Source: Planctomycetota bacterium
GTDB lineage: Bacteria; Planctomycetota; Planctomycetia; JALXBF01
Direction of reading: 5' to 3'
Assembly: GCA_026991575.1 (NCBI GenBank)
Contig: JALXBF010000179.1
Coordinates: 1-64,000 of the forward strand
Length of the DNA: 64,000 nucleotides
Shown here: positions 59,365 to 64,000 of the stretch, one piece after another
Position numbering within the stretch: position 1 is the first letter of the stretch
Layout of the letters: every line of letters starts with the position of its first letter
Position numbers and translations under genes: made by a program
The notes under the pieces: model-generated
What the model was told of the DNA's origin: nothing
The model's database searches: none
The model's input: only the letters and a program-made list of their open reading frames with translations

Positions 59365-61443
59365 CTATGGCCGCGCCGCAGCGGTGTCGGCCGTGGGCAA
59401 GCGGTTCAGCGTGTAGAAGCCCTCTGGGTGCAGCAGCGGGTTACCCTCGGCAGAGCGGACACCGGCGGCAGTCAGTTGGTAGACGCGACCGGTACGCAGC
59501 TGGTCGCGGGGCACATGCAGCCGCACACGCAACCCGCTCGCGTCCACCTCCGCCCGCGTGATCGACACAGGGCGGCGGTCGATTTCCGGTGAGCCGTACG
59601 TACTCCAGTAATGGTATGTGTAGCTTTCCAGCGAGTACGATTCGACGCTTGCAGCTGTGCGGCGGTCAACCGGTAGCGTGAACGTCAGTTCGAACCCGTA
59701 CGGCTTGACCCGGAAGTGCTTGATTTCGAACGGCACCCTACCCGTGAACACCACCCGCTGTAGTCCGTAGGGCTTGCCGCCAACCGATCCCCAACCACGA
59801 TCCGTCTCGCCCACGTACAGCGTTCCGTCCGGAGCAAACGCTAGCCGATTAACGCCGCACTGGAAACCGGACCGGAACGCAAAACACGCCCCCTGGTACC
59901 GGCCCCCGACCCGTTCCAGATCCACCCGCATGATCAGCGACTTTGTCTGCTCGCCCACAAAGCACTGTCCCGCAAAAGGGCCGAACTTACCGCCCGTTAC
60001 GTCCCAGACCGGTTCGCTTGCTGATTGACTCAACTGAGCATACGGGAACCAGACTGCAGGCGGGGTCACATGTAGGGACGGGTCCAGTGCATCGTACCGC
60101 TGGCCCTTCTGCGGGATGCGGTCCTCGCGCCATCGGGGATGCCAGCGCAGGCTGGCCACATGCCCGTAGAACTCCCCCCGGCGCACCTCAACCAACTTGC
60201 AGGCCGCCACCCACTCGCCCTGGTTGTCGCAGTAGAACACCGTGCCGTCCGGTGCCACGGCGATCGTGTTCGGCGACCGCAGCCCGGAGGCCCATGGGAT
60301 GAAGCGTCCGTCGGGGGTGATCCGTACGCACCAGCCACGCCAGGGAGCCTTCGCCTGGTGCCCCCACTGGAAGCCAACATTCAACGCCACAAAGAACGAG
60401 CCGTCCGGCGCACGCGCCGGGCCAAAGGCAAACTCGTGGTAGTCGCCCGACAGTCCCCAGGCATCCGAGATCGTGATGAACTCATCGGCCCGATCGTCCC
60501 CGTCTGTGTCCCGGACGAGCGTCAGCTCCGGCCGCTGGCAAACGTACAGGTCGTTGCCGACAAGAGTCATGCCCAGCGGCTCATGCAGGCCGCTGGCAAA
60601 TAACCGGAAACGGACCCGCGACAGGTCATCCGCGTCGGGGTTCTCCACCAGCCAGATCTCCCCCCGGCGCGTGCATACCAGGAGCTTGCCGTCGGGGCGA
60701 ACCACCAGGCCGCCCACCTCAAGCACGATGTCTTCCGGCACTGGTATCGTGTAGATGCGGTAGTAGAGCGACTCCGGATCCGACGGGAAGTCCTCCTCGA
60801 GCCGCCGCTGCAGTTCCGCCTCCAACCGGGCCGGTAACCGCAGCGCGAAGTAGAACCCCATCGGGCCACCGTGGTTGCAGATTTTGACCAACAGGTGGTT
60901 GACTCCCTTCTTCAGCGGTAACTGAACCTCGTCCTGATCCGGTGCCACCGCACGCTCCACATCCCGGGCAAGCACCTTGTAACCGTTCACCCAGACCGTG
61001 ATCGTGTCGTCACTGCCGAAGGTGGCGGTTACCAGAGCGCGGCGGGGGCTGACGAGCCGGCGGTACAGGTAAACGCAGGAGTTTTCGACGTTGGGATAGA
61101 GCTGAAGGTTGTTGACTTGGTTATCCAGTACGCGCACGGCCTTGCGCCACCGCACCTCCTGGCCTGCCCGTCCCCTGTAAGTTCGTTTCAGATCAGGGGG
61201 CCAGTCACGCTCAGGGGGATACTCCGTGCGGAATCCGGTGCCGGCCACGTTGTCAAACGGCCCCAGAAAGTACCAGGGCCCGACCGCCCGCGGCAGGCCG
61301 GTGGCCGCCAGGGTTGCTTCGATCGTCTCTTGCCGGGTTGCCTTCCGCACGTAGTGCAGCTGCCTCTGCGCCAGGGCCTCAGGCGGATAGCCGGCAGCGC
61401 ACAGCCAGACGAGGAGAAACCCGTAACCCGTCAAACGTTTCAT
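59365..61443 (-). CDS. Secreted PA14-like plus sorbosone-dehydrogenase-type propeller protein
   Basis: 692 residues. Signal peptide (GYGFLLVWLCAAGYPPEALA). Residues about 50-205 form a PA14/CBM-like module (VGPWYFLGPFDNVAGTGF, ATFGSDDTITVWVNGYKVL, GVNHLLVKICNHGGPMGFYF) close in sequence to the insert of the DUF1549 protein at 19086-22103. Residues about 235-580 form a six-blade propeller (VVRPDGKLLVCTRRGEIW, LGMTLVGNDLYVCQRPELTL, DTDGDDRADEF, IAVAPDGTVFYCDNQGEW). The start overlaps the pentahaem gene's stop by 4 bases, so the two are coupled. Confidence 0.8.
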   Translation of the reverse strand: MKRLTGYGFLLVWLCAAGYPPEALAQRQLHYVRKATRQETIEATLAATGLPRAVGPWYFLGPFDNVAGTGFRTEYPPERDWPPDLKRTYRGRAGQEVRWRKAVRVLDNQVNNLQLYPNVENSCVYLYRRLVSPRRALVTATFGSDDTITVWVNGYKVLARDVERAVAPDQDEVQLPLKKGVNHLLVKICNHGGPMGFYFALRLPARLEAELQRRLEEDFPSDPESLYYRIYTIPVPEDIVLEVGGLVVRPDGKLLVCTRRGEIWLVENPDADDLSRVRFRLFASGLHEPLGMTLVGNDLYVCQRPELTLVRDTDGDDRADEFITISDAWGLSGDYHEFAFGPARAPDGSFFVALNVGFQWGHQAKAPWRGWCVRITPDGRFIPWASGLRSPNTIAVAPDGTVFYCDNQGEWVAACKLVEVRRGEFYGHVASLRWHPRWREDRIPQKGQRYDALDPSLHVTPPAVWFPYAQLSQSASEPVWDVTGGKFGPFAGQCFVGEQTKSLIMRVDLERVGGRYQGACFAFRSGFQCGVNRLAFAPDGTLYVGETDRGWGSVGGKPYGLQRVVFTGRVPFEIKHFRVKPYGFELTFTLPVDRRTAASVESYSLESYTYHYWSTYGSPEIDRRPVSITRAEVDASGLRVRLHVPRDQLRTGRVYQLTAAGVRSAEGNPLLHPEGFYTLNRLPTADTAAARP

Positions 61444-64000
61444 TGGCCTTTCTCTCGCGGGGCAGCGTCTGCCGCTGAGGCTGTCGCTGCAATGAGCCGT
61501 TTGATGCTCTGCGGCTCATCCGTGTACGGTGCCCAATAGCCAACCGTTACTTTCGCCGGCCGCTGTGGGCCCAGCTCGAGGGCGCATTCGGCCAACCAGC
61601 GCTCCGTGCCGCGGCGGGTGTGCAGCTTCGCTCCCTGTAGCACCACGAGCACGGTTCCCGTAGGGCTCTGCAAAAGCGCAGCGACGGCGTCATCTGGTCC
61701 GGTTGCCCCGGTTCCATCACTGCGAATCAGACGCGGTTGCTCGGTCGTTTCGCCGAGCAACCACCATAGTGTGCCCACCCTGCGAGCCTGCGCTCGCAGC
61801 GCGACTACCAGTCCGGGGCCCGCGGCGTCCTGCACGCCACGCGGCGTCTGCTCTAGTTGCACCCGAGTGCCGTCATAGGCGTCGAACTCAACGAGGAACG
61901 TCGGCTGTCCGGCCTGATCCAGTCGGTAACCTCGGAACCAGACGCGCCGCGGCTCCGGTGGCAGGCTCGTCGGCGGCAACGGATCAGCAAAGCACGGGTC
62001 AGCGCGCAGGCGTGCCCAGTCCGGGGGACGGGCATCGGTTACGAAGTACCAGGGGAACTGCGCAACGTGCTGCCAGAACCGCGAACCGACCGGGATCGCC
62101 GGATTGCCACCCCGATTGGCCCACACCGGTGTCGCGTCCAGGAACCCTCCGGACCAGGCGTATGCCAAGCGGCCACGGGCAGCGTCGAACGCGTAGGAGA
62201 CCTGGCTCGGGAATCCGACGGCGATTGCGCGTGTGCTGGTTTCCGGCATGAACGTGCGCAGCAAGTACGGCCGATCCTTCACCTCGATCACCAACCCCTG
62301 CGGCGGCAGCAGACCTTCGGGCAACGGTGCTCGGTTGCCGAGCGATAGGTAGGCCCAGATCGCATCCAGCTGCTTTCTGCCGTCGCCGCCCAGCACAGTG
62401 CGAATCTGGGTAGTGTCGTTGGGGAAGATGGTTGGCATACGGGTTCCAGGTATGATGCGTTGCGCGTCCCGCAGCCAGCGTACGAACCACGGGTAGCGTA
62501 TCCGCTGCGTCACCGTGCTCAGCTCTGGTCCTCTGGTCCCCTCGCCGTACCGCCCGAGCATGTCATGGCAGCTGATGCATCCGTAGCCTCCCTTCCCGAC
62601 CAGAAATCGGCCTGCCTCAATGCGCTCGGGGCTTGGCGTCAGCTTCGGATCGCCGGTTTCGCCCGGTGCGACACCGTCGAAGGCCGCCAGCCAGCGGGCC
62701 AGCCGACCGACGGCCTGCCGGCCAAAGTCCGGCATGCGCAGTGGCATCCATGGCCGCACCCTACGGTGCTGCAGGAGTACAGCGGTCAGCCACTCCGTGC
62801 GCAGTTTCTCGCCGGTAGCCGTCAGTGGCGGTGGCGTAACCGCCTCGGCATGATCTGCCCCGAATCGCTGCCGCAGCCGATCGACGAACTCCGGCGCCAG
62901 GCCACCGTTGCCATGCCATTCGTGGCAGCGAACGCAGCCGTAGAAACGAAGCAGCTGGGGCACTCGGTGCGTGGGGGCCTCCGCGGGGGGAGTCTCTGGC
63001 AGAGTGCGCGTCAGGAACGCCACCAGAGCATCGCGCTCCGTCGGGTCCAACCGGTAGCGCGCGATGCGACGACCGCGTCCGGCGATGCACCCCCGGGCCG
63101 TCAGTTGCTGTGCGGAGACTGCGCCGAGCCGCGGGGCGGCCATTCGGTTCCGTAGCGGCCTGCCCTGTTCGCTCAACCGATGGCAGGCCAGGCAGCCGAC
63201 GACCTGGATCAGTTCTCGGCCGGCGGCGATAAGAGCGGCACGTGGATCGCGCTCGGCTGCTACTTGCTGTGTGATGTCGGGAGAACCACCTAGCGCGCGT
63301 ACGGCCTCGGCAAGCTCCTGGGGGGAGGCGCTCGGCAGGTCGGGATGCAGATCGCCCTCGTCGAACTCGTCGCTGCAGACGTAATGCGCCAACGCGAGGG
63401 CCTCGTCCTCGGACAGTTTCACCCGCGGCATTCGGCCGGATGGATGGTATCGGAGCGGATCGAGCAAGAATCGCGCGATCGACCGCGGGCTGGCCTTCGC
63501 CGCCATGTAGGTCAAGCGGTACAGAGGCGGACGCCGGCCGGCTGCGCGGTGGCAGACGGCGCAGCCGACGAGCTCAAAGAGCTGGCGGCCCGCATCGACC
63601 AATTGCTTGCGGCGCTCTTCGGAGACAGCCTTCGGCTTAGGCAGCTTTTCCTTGAGCGAGCTCAAGTATGCCACGAGAGCAGCTCGCGCCAGCTCGCCGG
63701 TGCGGTCCTGCGGTAGCAGAGCAGGCATCCATGTGTCGGGCCGCAGCTTCTGTGGTTCCTTCAACCATGCGCTCAGCCAATCGGCCTTGAGCCGGCTACC
63801 GATGCCCGACAGGTCGGGGGCCCCGATCGGTTCGGCTGCGGCAAACAGGCGGTCAGCGTCCTGCTGGCCGTGGCATGCGGCACACTGCAGGGCCCGGGCG
63901 ATACCCCGACCGCGTTCGATGAGCTGCCAACGGGCCAGCACCTTGCCTTCCTGCTCCGGCCGGTGACGCAGCACGCGTGACGGAAGCGGCTCCGGCAGGA
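61440..64000 (-). CDS. Multi-haem CxxCH protein (partial, 5' end outside the window)
   Basis: The frame is open to the window edge, so the true start is missing; GTG at 63974 is only internal. Five CxxCH sites are visible (counting from 63974): CAACH 31-35, CAVCH 138-142, CLACH 261-265, CVRCH 347-351 and CISCH 466-470, each in a cytochrome c-like unit with Pro/Met-rich segments (RMPRVKL, RMPTIFP). The last ~330 residues are beta-rich without haem (TRAIAVGFPSQVSYAFDAAR, FWQHVAQFPWYF). A secreted electron carrier or oxidase subunit is likely. It overlaps the propeller gene by 4 bases. Confidence 0.82.
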   Translation of the reverse strand, partial: LPEPLPSRVLRHRPEQEGKVLARWQLIERGRGIARALQCAACHGQQDADRLFAAAEPIGAPDLSGIGSRLKADWLSAWLKEPQKLRPDTWMPALLPQDRTGELARAALVAYLSSLKEKLPKPKAVSEERRKQLVDAGRQLFELVGCAVCHRAAGRRPPLYRLTYMAAKASPRSIARFLLDPLRYHPSGRMPRVKLSEDEALALAHYVCSDEFDEGDLHPDLPSASPQELAEAVRALGGSPDITQQVAAERDPRAALIAAGRELIQVVGCLACHRLSEQGRPLRNRMAAPRLGAVSAQQLTARGCIAGRGRRIARYRLDPTERDALVAFLTRTLPETPPAEAPTHRVPQLLRFYGCVRCHEWHGNGGLAPEFVDRLRQRFGADHAEAVTPPPLTATGEKLRTEWLTAVLLQHRRVRPWMPLRMPDFGRQAVGRLARWLAAFDGVAPGETGDPKLTPSPERIEAGRFLVGKGGYGCISCHDMLGRYGEGTRGPELSTVTQRIRYPWFVRWLRDAQRIIPGTRMPTIFPNDTTQIRTVLGGDGRKQLDAIWAYLSLGNRAPLPEGLLPPQGLVIEVKDRPYLLRTFMPETSTRAIAVGFPSQVSYAFDAARGRLAYAWSGGFLDATPVWANRGGNPAIPVGSRFWQHVAQFPWYFVTDARPPDWARLRADPCFADPLPPTSLPPEPRRVWFRGYRLDQAGQPTFLVEFDAYDGTRVQLEQTPRGVQDAAGPGLVVALRAQARRVGTLWWLLGETTEQPRLIRSDGTGATGPDDAVAALLQSPTGTVLVVLQGAKLHTRRGTERWLAECALELGPQRPAKVTVGYWAPYTDEPQSIKRLIAATASAADAAPREKGQ

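Overview
The window looks like a chromosome segment of a GC-rich member of the Planctomycetota. The signs are two DUF1549/DUF1553 plus DUF1501 gene pairs, large secreted PVC-type CxxCH cytochrome and beta-propeller proteins, a Lpg1974-type outer-membrane protein, and a long flagellar cluster with planctomycete-style accessory genes. A Pirellulales-like or Thermogutta-like source is a guess from gene style only. I found no tRNA, rRNA or CRISPR array.

Layout. 1-1962: the tail of an FG-GAP protein and a secreted amidohydrolase with an unrecognised N-terminal half. 1963-3285: no convincing gene. 3286-10980 (minus strand): an RHS core protein with a caspase/CHAT-like tip, followed by two overlapping genes for secreted beta-propeller proteins. 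10981-13780: an unstable stretch with two copies of a roughly 335-bp inverted-repeat element, the second apparently split by an IS630-family insertion sequence. 14050-17279: a protein made of 45-residue tandem repeats, then an isochorismatase-fold/polysaccharide-deacetylase pair. 17604-27374: two DUF1549-DUF1501 pairs that diverge from one intergenic region, then a second amidohydrolase. 27546-29174: a DUF885 peptidase-like protein.

29377-53715 is a flagellar island. fliK-flgD-flgE run on the plus strand. They meet a 24-gene minus-strand array read in the order flgB, flgC, fliE, fliF, fliG, fliH, fliI, fliJ, motE-like, motA, motB, motB-like, fliL, fliM, (718-bp gap), fliN, fliO, fliP, fliQ, fliR, flhB, flhA, and then five uncharacterised genes, two of them for lipoproteins. 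Many junctions are 4-base overlaps, so most of the array is probably co-transcribed. It encodes the MS ring, C ring, export apparatus, stator and part of the rod and hook. Flagellin, P/L rings, the distal rod (FlgF/FlgG) and the hook-filament junction are not in the window.

54437-64000: an outer-membrane barrel protein, then a minus-strand set of a pentahaem CxxCH protein (cut by the window edge), a sorbosone-dehydrogenase-like propeller, a HAD phosphatase and a PVC-type cytochrome/propeller protein.

The least familiar items are the paired inverted-repeat element around the RHS gene and IS630, the RHS-caspase plus double-propeller gene set, the motB-like paralogue without its proton-binding Asp, the uncharacterised tail of the flagellar operon, and the 45-residue repeat protein.
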